NCBI GenBank assembly: GCA_002350845.1
Contig: DEFL01000062.1
Span: 2,665 to 66,664 of the forward strand
DNA: 64,000 nucleotides
Reading direction: 5' to 3'
Source: Christensenella sp. UBA2853
Lineage (GTDB): Bacteria > Bacillota > Clostridia > Christensenellales > Aristaeellaceae
This document shows, one piece after another, positions 53,901 through 62,312 of the stretch. How positions within the stretch are numbered: position 1 is the first letter of the stretch; the number at the start of each line of letters is the position of its first letter. Below the pieces are notes generated by a model that worked only from the letters and a program-made list of their open reading frames with translations, was not told the DNA's origin and did not search any database. The translations under genes and the position numbers were made by a program.

Positions 53901-56900
53901 TCTCGAAGAGTTCCTCCATGAATTTCTGAATGTACTCTTTATCAACCCAGGTCGCGCCAAGACGGACATCGATCTCAGAGGCATCCAGATCCTTTGGCTG
54001 CGCCTTTTCCAGTGCGCTTACGTTCGGCTCAAAGATGGGTGAAATCTCTGCTGCCGTACGGGCATCCCGAAGCTTCTGACGCACATTCCCGGACAGGTAC
54101 TCATCCGCCGTGACATAGCGGGGACTTCCGTTTTCATCCACCGGCGCAGGCAGCCTGAAGATTACCCCGGTCAGCTCAGAGGCGATCTCATCTTCGCTCT
54201 TTCCAGTCAACTCCGCCATGAAGGGCAGATCCACAGCAGCCTTTTCCGCAATGGAAACCGCCAGCGCTTCCACCGATGTGTCCACATGCTCCACGGTCCG
54301 CTGCTGACGGATCGTGCGCTTGCTGAACATATCAGCTTTGCGTTCAAGCTCACCGTTTTCCGTCAGGATTTCCAGCGAGGAGAGCAGATAGTACGAGGAA
54401 TCATCTGAGAAAGCCTGCGCATTGGGACGGCTGTTGATCAGTCCAAACCGGGCCGTAAAGCTGTCATACAGCGTATTCAGCTCTGCCTGAAGCTCATGGA
54501 TCGTGAAGTCATCCGATTCCTGAAGCTGAGCGTCCATCAAGCGGTGTACACAGTCCCGTAGACCGACCATGCCCTTGATGCGCGCTTCTGCTGTCGCGTT
54601 CAGATCCGGATGCACCATCGCTGAGTTTTCCCGGTAATACACCTTGTCATCAACAACGGTATAGGAATAGTTCCGCACATTGGGATCAGCGGGAATGCTG
54701 TCCCGGATCGCTTCGTCCTCTGACAGCTCCGGTGCTTCCTCGGCCCGATAGGTGCCGGAGATCTTTGTGACCGCTTCCGCCAGCTGCTGAGACAGGTCTG
54801 CGCCTTCCAGTGCCTGACAGGCCGTCTCCTGATGCGCTCCATACATGGAATCGTCCCAGACCATCCTGCCGAGGATCATATCAGGGTGATCCGCGAAGTA
54901 GCTGTTGACAGGTACGCCATCTTCTGTCTGACCCAGATGCACCCAGTCCGGCTCAATGTCGATGGCACGGTCACGCTTCTGCAGGAAGATGATGTCTGAG
55001 GTGACTTCCGTGCCGGCATTGGCCTTGAAGGCATTATTGGGCAGGCGGATCGCTCCCAGCAGCTCAGCCCGCTGAGCGATATACTTCCGTACCTCCGGCG
55101 ACTGCTTGTCCATGGTGCCCTTGGAGGTGATGAAAGCAACGATACCGCCGGGCCGTACCTGATCCAGCGCCTTGGCAAAGAAGTAATCGTGAATCAGGAA
55201 GTTGTACCGGTCAAACTGTCGGTCGGCAACCTTGTACGCGCCGAAGGGCACGTTGCCGATGGCCAGGTCGAAGAAATCCTTTCGATCCGTTTTCTCAAAG
55301 CCGGTGACGGCGATATCCGCCTGCGGGTACAGATACTGCGCAATCCTGCCGGTGATGCTGTCCAGCTCCACGCCGTACAGCCTGCTGTTCTGCATGCTTT
55401 CCGGCAAAAGACCGAAGAAATTGCCGACACCGCATGACGGCTCCAGAATGTTGCCAGTGCGGAAGCCCATCTGTTCTACAGCGGAATAGATCGCACGAAT
55501 GACAGTCGGAGAAGTGTAATGCGCGTTCAGTGTGGAGGCACGCGCCATTTCGTATTCTTCCGGGGTCAGCGTATATTTCAGTTCCCGGTATTCATCTGCC
55601 CAGGCCGCGTTTCGCTCATCAAACGCCTGCGGAATGCCGCCCCAGCCCACATACTGAGAAAGCACCTCCTGATCTTCAGGAGATGCCGGCCGGTTTTCCT
55701 TTTCCAGTGTTTTCAGCGTGCGGATCGCGCGCATATTATTTTCAAACTTGGTCTTCTGACCGCCTTCACCCAGGTGGTCATCCGTAATCCGATAATTGAC
55801 CGCACGCTCAGAAGCAGTCTCCTGTACCGGCGGAAGATCCATTTCCGGGCTTTCTTCCGTCTGCGCCTGCTCCAGCGGTTCTGTCCTGAAGGGCAAGTTA
55901 CGCTCATCACGGTCCAAAAGCGGCCCCAGAATGCTTTTGCTTTCTGCGCGGAAAATCGGGTAAACCATTTCCGGATCGCGGAAGGTGACATCATAGAAGC
56001 GGACGCCATCCACCGTGAAGGGGCGTCCATCCATATAGATCGTATCGCCTGGATGAAGATCATAGGCAAAGTGCGGCTCCTGCGGCGGTCTCTGGGGATG
56101 GCGGGGCGGCGGCAGCGGCTCATCCAGCGTCAAGTCAATGGTGACTTCCCTCATGGCGGGAATGCCATCATGTTCAGGAATGCGGCGTTCACCAGGACGA
56201 AGGGGCGGAATATCCGGCTCTGCCTGCGGCTCCTGCTCAACTGCGGACGATTCCTCAGCCGCGATCGCAGCCGCATCCGTCTCCACCTGCTGAATGAACG
56301 GATTCCGGGAAAGCGCTTCCGGATCGACCACTTCACCGTTCACAATGCCGTTTCGTGCAAGCTCTTCACGGATCGCGGTAGGATCAATATCATCCAGAGG
56401 ATCCTCTGCTTCTGGCGCTTCCCCCAGTGCATCGGTCGTTTCAGACGCTTCAGGCGCTGTTTCCGCTTCCGGATTTGCTACAGGCTGATATGCAAAACGA
56501 GGGACAGGCATGGGCAGATCCTGCCCGGCCATGGTGCTGCGCATATCGTCCAGCTGCTGCCTTTCCGCGTCATCCAGATAGTTTCCACTTTCAACCAACC
56601 TGCGGACATGCTGTTCCACAGCAGGCCAGCGCAGCTTCATTTCCTCCTGAAAGCCGCGACGGGCCAAGCGAATGCCCTGACCGTTGTAGTCCACAAAGCC
56701 GGAGGAGCCGTCCAGGTAGGTGTGACTGTGCCCGCCAATGCCGTATTCCTCTTTCAGGAATTCCTGAGCCTCCTTGGGTGAAGGATGGCTGTCATACAGA
56801 GCGGCAATCCGAAGCCTGCCCCCGGAAAAGCCGGAACCTCGGCTCAGTACATGATCAATTTCCTCGTCGGAAAATGAAAATGCAGAGGGCTCAGCCTCTG

Positions 56901-58116
56901 CATGGGGTGGATTATTGGGGACATTCTGTTCCTGCCGGTCGATCTTTTCAATCTGTTCCGCTTCGGTTGGGAGCTCAAAGGCAATCTGAACGACTTCCGG
57001 TTCCGGATTGCTCAGGCGTAGATCAGTTCCGTCAGGATCATTTCTTCGGCCTGATTCTTCAGAGCGTTCATCGTCCCGACCCATTTCATCTGGTCTCGGG
57101 CTTTCAGATCCTCCGTCACGCCCGCCTGTTTCGTCAGCAGGCTCATCAGGTTCTCCAGACGGCTGTGGGCCATCGTGTCGATCTCCTGGAGATGCTCCAT
57201 CAGCTTCCCGCTCAGGATCAGCCTCGTGTACAGGCCGGGGCGGTTCTGCTCCAGGTACTGCTGCCTCATGATCCCGTACTTGCCCAGGGGTCTGCGCTCC
57301 GCTTCGGTCAATCCCATCTCCGGCAGCAGGTAGTCTCCGTTCCTCTTGTAAATCAGTTCGCTCATGGCTCATGCTCCTTTCAGTCATTCTGACAGTCGTT
57401 TCAATCTGACGCAGCACCTGGCCGCTGATCTCACTGACAGCCTTGCCAAGCTCTGCGACTGTGGCTGGGGTGTTCCAGTCCAGCACCTCTGTGAAATCCT
57501 CCCGGAACAGCTCCGGATCCAGTCCGCACCGGGTCTGGATGCTGTAGGAGATGCTGGCTGCAGCGGCCTTCCGGAAGGAAGCTCCGATGCTGAAATCATC
57601 ATACTCGGCCAGTTGGGATCCGTCCACGCTGTCGCGGATGTCACGGGCATGATTCCGCCAGTATTCCAGTGCCTGCTGCTGTGCGATCTGATCAATCTGC
57701 TGCTCCAGTCCCATCGCCGCATCGGCATAATACTGATCCTCCAGCATCTGCTGAACCGGCTCCCTGGCGGCATACGACAGCGCCCACGGCTCTACGTTTC
57801 TGGAGTTTCGGCGCGTGCCGGTATCGGATACATCAAATACATACCGGATATCCATGCCATAGGGTCCGGGCGTCAGAAGCGCAATGCCCTTGGAGCCGCG
57901 CCGGATATACCGCCGCATGGTGTCATTCCAAAGATCATAGGTCGCGCAGGCTGTGGCATCCGGACGCTGAGCATAGATCATCAGCTGATCATGGAAGGGG
58001 TACTTGTACAGCCTTGAAGAAGTATTCAGGAAAGCCGCCCAGTCCAGATAATCCCCGGTGATTTTTCTGGCGGTATCATCCGCCATCTGTGCATAGATCT
58101 GTGTTTTGTTGGGCAT
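50920..58116 (-). CDS. Giant ArdC-like / N6-adenine methyltransferase / SNF2-type helicase protein
   Basis: A 2398-residue ICE protein. Domains: N-terminal ArdC-like single-strand-binding region (PFHDQLMIYAQRPDATA; RYIRRGSKGIALLTPG, residues 1-130); acidic disordered linkers (about 280-420 and 560-700); DNA methyltransferase with SAM site LEPSCGVGNFFGLLPE near 890 and catalytic GNVPFGAY near 953, a variant of NPPY; superfamily 2 helicase with Walker A VVGAGKTYEM near 1568, DEAHAYKN near 1730 and motif VI QRSGRIVRQGN near 2100; C-terminal coiled coil. It probably protects or remodels incoming DNA in the recipient. GGAGGT precedes the ATG. It ends KKKPEQER. Confidence 0.93.
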   Translation of the reverse strand: MPNKTQIYAQMADDTARKITGDYLDWAAFLNTSSRLYKYPFHDQLMIYAQRPDATACATYDLWNDTMRRYIRRGSKGIALLTPGPYGMDIRYVFDVSDTGTRRNSRNVEPWALSYAAREPVQQMLEDQYYADAAMGLEQQIDQIAQQQALEYWRNHARDIRDSVDGSQLAEYDDFSIGASFRKAAAASISYSIQTRCGLDPELFREDFTEVLDWNTPATVAELGKAVSEISGQVLRQIETTVRMTERSMSHERTDLQEERRLPAAGDGIDRSGAQTPGQVRDHEAAVPGAEPPRPVHEADPEREADGASPGDRHDGPQPSGEPDEPADETGGRDGGSESPRPDEMGRDDERSEESGRRNDPDGTDLRLSNPEPEVVQIAFELPTEAEQIEKIDRQEQNVPNNPPHAEAEPSAFSFSDEEIDHVLSRGSGFSGGRLRIAALYDSHPSPKEAQEFLKEEYGIGGHSHTYLDGSSGFVDYNGQGIRLARRGFQEEMKLRWPAVEQHVRRLVESGNYLDDAERQQLDDMRSTMAGQDLPMPVPRFAYQPVANPEAETAPEASETTDALGEAPEAEDPLDDIDPTAIREELARNGIVNGEVVDPEALSRNPFIQQVETDAAAIAAEESSAVEQEPQAEPDIPPLRPGERRIPEHDGIPAMREVTIDLTLDEPLPPPRHPQRPPQEPHFAYDLHPGDTIYMDGRPFTVDGVRFYDVTFRDPEMVYPIFRAESKSILGPLLDRDERNLPFRTEPLEQAQTEESPEMDLPPVQETASERAVNYRITDDHLGEGGQKTKFENNMRAIRTLKTLEKENRPASPEDQEVLSQYVGWGGIPQAFDERNAAWADEYRELKYTLTPEEYEMARASTLNAHYTSPTVIRAIYSAVEQMGFRTGNILEPSCGVGNFFGLLPESMQNSRLYGVELDSITGRIAQYLYPQADIAVTGFEKTDRKDFFDLAIGNVPFGAYKVADRQFDRYNFLIHDYFFAKALDQVRPGGIVAFITSKGTMDKQSPEVRKYIAQRAELLGAIRLPNNAFKANAGTEVTSDIIFLQKRDRAIDIEPDWVHLGQTEDGVPVNSYFADHPDMILGRMVWDDSMYGAHQETACQALEGADLSQQLAEAVTKISGTYRAEEAPELSEDEAIRDSIPADPNVRNYSYTVVDDKVYYRENSAMVHPDLNATAEARIKGMVGLRDCVHRLMDAQLQESDDFTIHELQAELNTLYDSFTARFGLINSRPNAQAFSDDSSYYLLSSLEILTENGELERKADMFSKRTIRQQRTVEHVDTSVEALAVSIAEKAAVDLPFMAELTGKSEDEIASELTGVIFRLPAPVDENGSPRYVTADEYLSGNVRQKLRDARTAAEISPIFEPNVSALEKAQPKDLDASEIDVRLGATWVDKEYIQKFMEELFEIPFYQRRAVQVQYSNFTSEWRINGKNVLSYNNVPNNLTYGTDRASGLRILEDTLNLRDVRIYDTIEDAEGKEKRVLNQKATTLAQQKQQAIKDAFRDWIWKDPYRRDALVSKYNELFNSVRPREYDGQHITFSGMNPEIVLREHQRNAIAHTLYGGNTLLAHVVGAGKTYEMVASAMESKRLGLCSKSMFVVPNHLTEQWASEFLRLYPSAKILVTTKKDFEKNNRRRFCSRIATGDYDAIIIGHSQFEKIPMSKARQERLLQEQIEEITQGIQELKFMRGEQFSIKQMERTRKQLEGRLRKLQAEERKDDVVTFEELGVDRLFVDEAHAYKNLFLTTKMRNVAGLSTSEAQKSTDMFLKCRYMDELTGGRGVIFATGTPISNSMTEMYTMQRYLQYGTLKRNNMTHFDAWASTFGETSTAIELAPEGTGYRARTRFSKFFNLPELMSMFKEVADIKTADQLKLPTPTPHYETVVVQPTEIQKAMVQSLSERAGKVHSGSVDPRVDNMLKITSDGRKLGLDQRLINPLLPDDPGSKVNACVKNIFRIWQEGTDDRLTQLVFCDISTPKGMERTSPQTDTAEKTDSPRDEDELPPLEPVDDLTELAGSSSEAVVSDFNVYEDIRSKLIARGVPPEEIAFIHDANTEVKKKELFAKVRAGQVRVLIGSTAKMGAGTNCQDRLIALHDLDCPWRPGDLEQRSGRIVRQGNMNPDVQIYRYATEGTFDSYLWQTVENKQKFISQIMTSKSPVRSCDDIDEAALSYAEIKALCAGDPAIKEKMDLDVDVARLRLMKADHQSQQYRLEDRLLKYFPQEIERNKGYLSGFEQDLATAAAHPLPEKDFIGMTIGGEIFTEAKDAGEAILDACKHVSNEKEHALGEYRGFSMSVMYNPLSQMYQLTLKGAMSHQVELGSDPRGNITRIDNALAGIPRRIQNVENKLNDLNQQMSTAKAELGKPFPQEDELKTKSARLAELDAKLNLDRPAAQPEKKKPEQER

Positions 58117-58137
58117 CGGGTATTACCTCCTCTCGGG

Positions 58138-58449
58138 TTATTCAATCTCCGCGTCCGGATCAATCTCGTCCCATGCAGGATTGTCCGTCCACCCGAACGC
58201 GGAATCCTCATCCGGATAGGCCTCATCGTCCAGCGGATAAAAGGGATTCAGTGCCTCCGTAATCTCAAAGTATTCGGCATCTGTCATGCGCTCCAGCTTT
58301 GCCAGCACACTGCGGGTCAGGGCTTCCAGATCTTCCTCGTCGGGCATCAGATCCTTCTGCATTTCATGCAGCTCATGGATCAGACCTTCCCGGCTGCCGG
58401 GATCGTAAAGGCAGATCAGGTTCTGTTCTTCAATCGTAAACACAGTCAT
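58138..58449 (-). CDS. Transposon-transfer assisting (TTRAP-type) protein
   Basis: A 103-residue acidic protein: FTIEEQNLICLYDPGSREGL, IHELHEMQKDLMPDEEDLEAL and LAKLERMTDAEYFEI match the small family annotated in Tn1549-like elements as transposon-transfer assisting. Its C-terminus (about 35 residues, DDEAYPDEDSAFGWTDNP) is an extra acidic tail. GGAGGT lies six bases before the ATG and the stop is 21 bases from the giant gene start, so they share a transcript. Molecular role unknown. Confidence 0.75.
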   Translation of the reverse strand: MTVFTIEEQNLICLYDPGSREGLIHELHEMQKDLMPDEEDLEALTRSVLAKLERMTDAEYFEITEALNPFYPLDDEAYPDEDSAFGWTDNPAWDEIDPDAEIE

Positions 58450-58483
58450 TGCTATACCTCCATGTTTGATTTACAGAGCCAAA

Positions 58484-58519
58484 TTGAGGCAGGATGACCT
58501 CTTGGTCGTCCTGCCTCAA
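58484..58519. other. Large intercistronic hairpin
   Basis: TTGAGGCAGGATGACC (58484-58499) pairs with GGTCGTCCTGCCTCAA (58504-58519) over 16 pairs with one G-T, around a TCTT loop. Neither side has a long T-run. It lies between the Cys-rich VLP and TTRAP genes and may attenuate or process the long mRNA before the giant gene. Confidence 0.7.
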
Positions 58520-58608
58520 AATCGGGGAATTGTCTATCGAAGAAGTGTTGATATATAAGGCTTTGGGGAATGCGGGGAAGAGGCTAAATCAAACATTTGA
58601 CTGCCATC

Positions 58609-58998
58609 TCACGTGTTATGCCGCTGTTCGTACATGCGTGTTCTTGTCTTTTTCCGATTCGCTGTCTCGGCGCAGCCCTTACAGTATTTCTGTTTGGCAT
58701 GCGTTGGAACAAAGGGATTCTGACAGATTTCACAGCGTTTCATGCCGTGAGGAAGGGGGTCCTCATCCTCCTCATCATACCAGAGTGCATAGGACACCAG
58801 GTCATTCAGATTCCACTCCGCGGGAAGCACACAATCCAGAAAATAGTCGCAGTCAATCGCTCCGTCATGGATGCTTTCATAGTTGGGATTCACCAGATGA
58901 CACCTTTCATCTGTCAGAAGACAGTTTCCGCGATCATAGTTTGCACACTCACCCCTGGCCAGTGCCTTGATGCTTTTCAAAATCTGCTTATCAGTCAT
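58609..58998 (-). CDS. Cysteine-rich VLP domain protein
   Basis: A 129-residue protein. The N-terminal part has RGECANYDRGNCLLTDERCH and DCDYFLDCVLP, the Cys-rich VLP pattern. The C-terminal part is a C4 zinc finger (CEICQNPFVPTHAKQKYCKGC) with a basic tail (NRKKTRTRMYEQRHN). Both regions are usual in small ICE proteins that may bind DNA or RNA. ACGAGG precedes the ATG. It is separated from the next gene by the hairpin at 58484. Confidence 0.85.
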   Translation of the reverse strand: MTDKQILKSIKALARGECANYDRGNCLLTDERCHLVNPNYESIHDGAIDCDYFLDCVLPAEWNLNDLVSYALWYDEEDEDPLPHGMKRCEICQNPFVPTHAKQKYCKGCAETANRKKTRTRMYEQRHNT

Positions 58999-59046
58999 GG
59001 AACCTCGTTTCTTCTGCGGGGAACATCCCCGGCAGAGAAAAAGGCA

Positions 59047-59682
59047 TCAGTCATCAGGGCTGATGTCTTCCTCGGTCATGAAGATATTAAAAGCAGCGAG
59101 CTCAGGAATAGCATAGGTTTCCGCGTAAGCCTTGGCGTTTTCCAATTCTTTGGGATCGTCATACTCCTCGATCGTGCTCAAAGAATAAACCGGATTATCA
59201 AGACGGTATACCCGATAAGCATCAAAACGGGGATCCGTCTTTTTCCCAAGCTTCCTGTTCAGGTAATCAGTAAGGCCCAGCACAAAGAACGCCTCCCGAT
59301 AGAACCCCATGGTAAAGAACTGATCGATAAAGGTCTCACTGTTGATGCAGGACGCGAGAGAGGCATCCTCCACTGCCTGGCGCAGCTGTACCAGCCTATC
59401 CACCGTGGAATAGAAAAGCAGCAGCGTATGCCCATCATGAAGAGCTTCACGCCCGCATTCTTCATCATCCGCTCCCAGGCACTCATCCCAGTAATGATTC
59501 AGGATGTCCTCGACAGTTGTGCCTAGAGCATCGGCAATGCCGTAAATCGTCGCAGCCTCGCAGTGATCAATCTGCGCCTTTCCACTGAGAATATCCCGAA
59601 GAGAGGAATCTGGCACGCCGCTCATCATGCTCAGGTCGGCGCGGGTCATGCACTTCTTATTCATCAGATTCATCAGATACAT
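59047..59682 (-). CDS. XRE-type HTH regulator with C-terminal extension
   Basis: A 211-residue protein. The N-terminal 65 residues are an XRE helix-turn-helix (MTRADLSMMSGVPDSSLRDILSG; TIYGIADALGTTVEDILNHYW). The C-terminal 140 residues are a separate, mostly helical domain that I do not recognise (HTLLLFYSTVDRLVQLRQAVED; FYREAFFVLGLTDYL). I chose ATG 59682 because GGAG lies ten bases upstream, inside the final codons of the preceding gene; the ATG at 59703 has none. It likely regulates ICE transfer genes. Confidence 0.82.
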   Translation of the reverse strand: MYLMNLMNKKCMTRADLSMMSGVPDSSLRDILSGKAQIDHCEAATIYGIADALGTTVEDILNHYWDECLGADDEECGREALHDGHTLLLFYSTVDRLVQLRQAVEDASLASCINSETFIDQFFTMGFYREAFFVLGLTDYLNRKLGKKTDPRFDAYRVYRLDNPVYSLSTIEEYDDPKELENAKAYAETYAIPELAAFNIFMTEEDISPDD

Positions 59683-59686
59683 ATTC

Positions 59687-60586
59687 TTATCGCTCCATTT
59701 CATTTCTTTTGATTTTGGGTTTCGCTATCTGCTGCTGTTCAGGCTCCTTCCGGCCCTTCAGCATCGCGTGCTCACGCTGAGCGTCCTTGTCATAGGCATA
59801 CAGGTAGAAGTTGTAATCGCCTCTGCGCGGGGTACAGCGCAGGCAGTAGGTGTAATGGGGAGATTCAGCCTTAAAGCCAAAGCTGTCCTCGCAGGCAAGC
59901 CCGTCGCGGCACCCTCTGCTCATACTGGCAAAGTTACGGAGCAGGCCATCCTGCTTCCGAAGTGCGTTCACCACATTCTGAAGCTCCTCATGGAAGGCGG
60001 TGCTCTTCAGTTCCGGCTGGTGATCAAACCAGCTCGTCCAGAACTCACCGCCGCTTTTCCCGAAGTCACCGCGCAGGTGCCCCACACAGCCGCGTTCCAG
60101 ATCCTGCTCACTGCTGCCGGAATAAAGCCAATCGGTTTTATCCGGTTCGATAGGCCTCCAGGTCAGTTCGCCCTGCAGCTCCTTTTCTGTTTCACCCAGA
60201 ATGGCTTCAAAGGCATACAGCGCAGTTCGGGAATACTCACCGTAGGCGTCAGATGCTTTCGCAGGCAGTCCCTGCTGTTCATAGAAGGAAGAGGAATCAA
60301 TAGCATCCAGATAACCGGTGATTTCCTCTTTCAGATCAGAAACAAGCTCCGCCATGCTCTCCCGGTTCTCTCCGCCGTAGATCATCTCTTCAACGCCCAT
60401 GTCAGGATCCTCAGAACTGAAGGAAAGCGTCAGCTCCGCCCGGTCTCCCTGCCGGTTGTATTCCAGGGTGGTGTCCGCTGTGTAGTCATGAGAATAAAAT
60501 CTCACCTGATGCTCATCCGCTTCCGGCATGGGATTGTCATGCAGACTGTCGCGCCAGGATTCATAATCGTGGGTAGATTCAATCAT
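59687..60586 (-). CDS. Conserved ICE protein of unknown function
   Basis: A 299-residue acidic protein without membrane segments. A central helical part (SMAELVSDLKEEITGYLDAI) leads to a C-terminal domain with LERGCVGHLRGDFGKSGGEFWTSWFDH and GDYNFYLYAYDKDAQREH. I recall this domain from other Tn1549-type elements but not a function. AAGGAGGT lies five bases before the ATG. The C-terminus KPKIKRNEMER carries the shared E-R end. Confidence 0.72.
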   Translation of the reverse strand: MIESTHDYESWRDSLHDNPMPEADEHQVRFYSHDYTADTTLEYNRQGDRAELTLSFSSEDPDMGVEEMIYGGENRESMAELVSDLKEEITGYLDAIDSSSFYEQQGLPAKASDAYGEYSRTALYAFEAILGETEKELQGELTWRPIEPDKTDWLYSGSSEQDLERGCVGHLRGDFGKSGGEFWTSWFDHQPELKSTAFHEELQNVVNALRKQDGLLRNFASMSRGCRDGLACEDSFGFKAESPHYTYCLRCTPRRGDYNFYLYAYDKDAQREHAMLKGRKEPEQQQIAKPKIKRNEMER

Positions 60587-60601
60587 GCTGTACCTCCTTG
60601 C

Positions 60602-61330
60602 TTATCGCTCAGGATCATTCCGGTGTTTGGGACGGGGCAGATGCTCAGGAGCATCGGAAGCCTTAAGCGTTTTCTCTTCCTTCGGTCCGTTGTTGATGAT
60701 CCCGTCGATCATGTTCAGATCGTCTTCCATCGCCATCTCCGCATTGCGAAGCGCGTTTGCCGGCGGAATGAAATCCGGCAGTTTCTGAAAACCGAAGCTG
60801 TCCGTGTAATAGCAGGACAGCCGTCCGTTTTGCTTCAGAGCAATCACATCGCTGACGCTCAGGCTGTGCCCATGGAAGTCTTCGGGACGATCCAGATTGA
60901 ACCGGGCGTAAAGGCTTTCAAGAACAGCAGCCTGGTCGCGCACATCCGTTGGAGGAAGAGAGGCTGAATAAACCAGCTCATAGTTTTCAGGCTTCACGGT
61001 CTGATCAACATTCCGTGTATCACAGCCTTCCAGCCAGCAGCACCCGTCTCCAATGCTCAGATACAGGATCGCTTCCTGCTTCGTCATGTTCCTGACCGTA
61101 ATCATCTGCGGATCATCATTGTGAATCACAAGGAAGCCCTCATCCCGAAGGAACTGTTCAGCAGCAGCTTTATCAGGAAAGACCGTGCTTTCGGCAGCGT
61201 CCAGAACCTTGTGGACATCCCTCCGCAGACGTTGTCCATCCCGTCTCAGCTCATCCATGCTGGCGAACCGAAGCAGGTGATAATCCTGGCCATCCTTCAC
61301 CTGATAAATCGCATAACTGTTATCTTGCAA
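60602..61330 (-). CDS. YodL-domain protein
   Basis: A 242-residue protein with two domains. The N-terminal part (YAIYQVKDGQDYHLLRFASMDEL) and the C-terminal part (ESLYARFNLDRPEDFHGHSL; SVSDVIALKQNGRLSCYYTDSFGFQKLPDF) form the YodL-type region common in ICE proteins of gut Clostridia. I set the start at TTG 61330 because GGAGGTG lies six bases before it; the in-frame ATG at 61345 overlaps that site and has none of its own. It ends RPKHRNDPER. Function unknown. Confidence 0.82.
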   Translation of the reverse strand: MQDNSYAIYQVKDGQDYHLLRFASMDELRRDGQRLRRDVHKVLDAAESTVFPDKAAAEQFLRDEGFLVIHNDDPQMITVRNMTKQEAILYLSIGDGCCWLEGCDTRNVDQTVKPENYELVYSASLPPTDVRDQAAVLESLYARFNLDRPEDFHGHSLSVSDVIALKQNGRLSCYYTDSFGFQKLPDFIPPANALRNAEMAMEDDLNMIDGIINNGPKEEKTLKASDAPEHLPRPKHRNDPER

Positions 61331-61391
61331 AATCGTCACCTCCATAAGAGATCAGGCTGGACGCCAATCACAGCATCCAGCCTGTAAGGGG

Positions 61392-62312
61392 TTATTCCGT
61401 CAGCACCATGCCGCTGGTCTTGGTTCCATCTGAAAGCACCAGTGCGTATTTGATCTTCCCATTTTCAGCCGACTGCCTGCAGATGCGCAGACCGTACAGC
61501 TCCACCGATGTGCCCCGGGAAAGGGTCAGCTCAAACTCGGAATCATTCCAGTAGCGGCTACGGTTGCTGTCGTAATAGTCCAACTGCCAGGAGCCATTCC
61601 ATTCCACCTCGCGTCCGCTTTCCAGCGTGGATCTGCCGGTCACAGAGCCATCCTCATGGAACACGATCCGGCTGGCGTCAATCGAGGTACCGGCATACAG
61701 CTTCCAGCTGCCCACAATGGCTTTCTCCGCTTCCCGCAGGGTGGTGACGGTGCCAGAAAGACATTCGGTCGGTACAAAGCCCCGGAAGAGGACATCTTTT
61801 TCCGTGCCCTCAATGTATGTCCAGGTGCCCATGGTGCCGAGGCAGGTTACTTTGGTGTTTTCGGTCAACTTCGCCAGCGGGGTTTTGCTGACCAGCGGAT
61901 CATCCGTGACCTCCACATCATAGTTGACCACGGCAGCCGCGCGTTTCAGGTTCAGATCAGGCACGGTGACATCTTTGGGCAGCGCGTTGATGTAGATATA
62001 GCCGATACGGTTCTGCTTATCGGAAATATCATATTGCACGAGGATCCAGTCGTCCTCCGCGCCGAAAACCTGAATCCAGCCATTGGTGCTCACTCGGGCA
62101 CGGCCCTTCGCGCCGCGGATACTCTTCTTGGTCGGAGCGGAGAACACGGCGTAGGTCTGATTGCCCGTAAAGGGAATCACCTCGGCAGACAGCGTGCCCT
62201 CGGGGATCTCCGGCACATTGGTGGTATCCATGGTGATAACCGTTCCGTTATCCGCCATGGCCGTCCCGCACAGCAGCATCAGAATCAGGAAGAGCGATAC
62301 AAACCTTTTCAT
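61392..62312 (-). CDS. Secreted SH3-like protein with lipocalin-like C-terminal domain
   Basis: A 306-residue exported protein: signal peptide KRFVSLFLILMLLCGTAMA before DN, two bacterial SH3-like segments (FSAPTKKSIRGAKGRARVS; VSKTPLAKLTENTKVTCLG) and a C-terminal beta domain (AIVGSWKLYAGTSIDASRIV; VTGRSTLESGREVEWNGSW) of the type that senses or binds small ligands. Bacterial SH3 domains bind cell wall. Its ATG directly follows the topoisomerase stop (TAGATG), with GGAGGG inside that gene's end. It is unusual inside a DNA-processing operon. It may act at the mating surface. Confidence 0.8.
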   Translation of the reverse strand: MKRFVSLFLILMLLCGTAMADNGTVITMDTTNVPEIPEGTLSAEVIPFTGNQTYAVFSAPTKKSIRGAKGRARVSTNGWIQVFGAEDDWILVQYDISDKQNRIGYIYINALPKDVTVPDLNLKRAAAVVNYDVEVTDDPLVSKTPLAKLTENTKVTCLGTMGTWTYIEGTEKDVLFRGFVPTECLSGTVTTLREAEKAIVGSWKLYAGTSIDASRIVFHEDGSVTGRSTLESGREVEWNGSWQLDYYDSNRSRYWNDSEFELTLSRGTSVELYGLRICRQSAENGKIKYALVLSDGTKTSGMVLTE

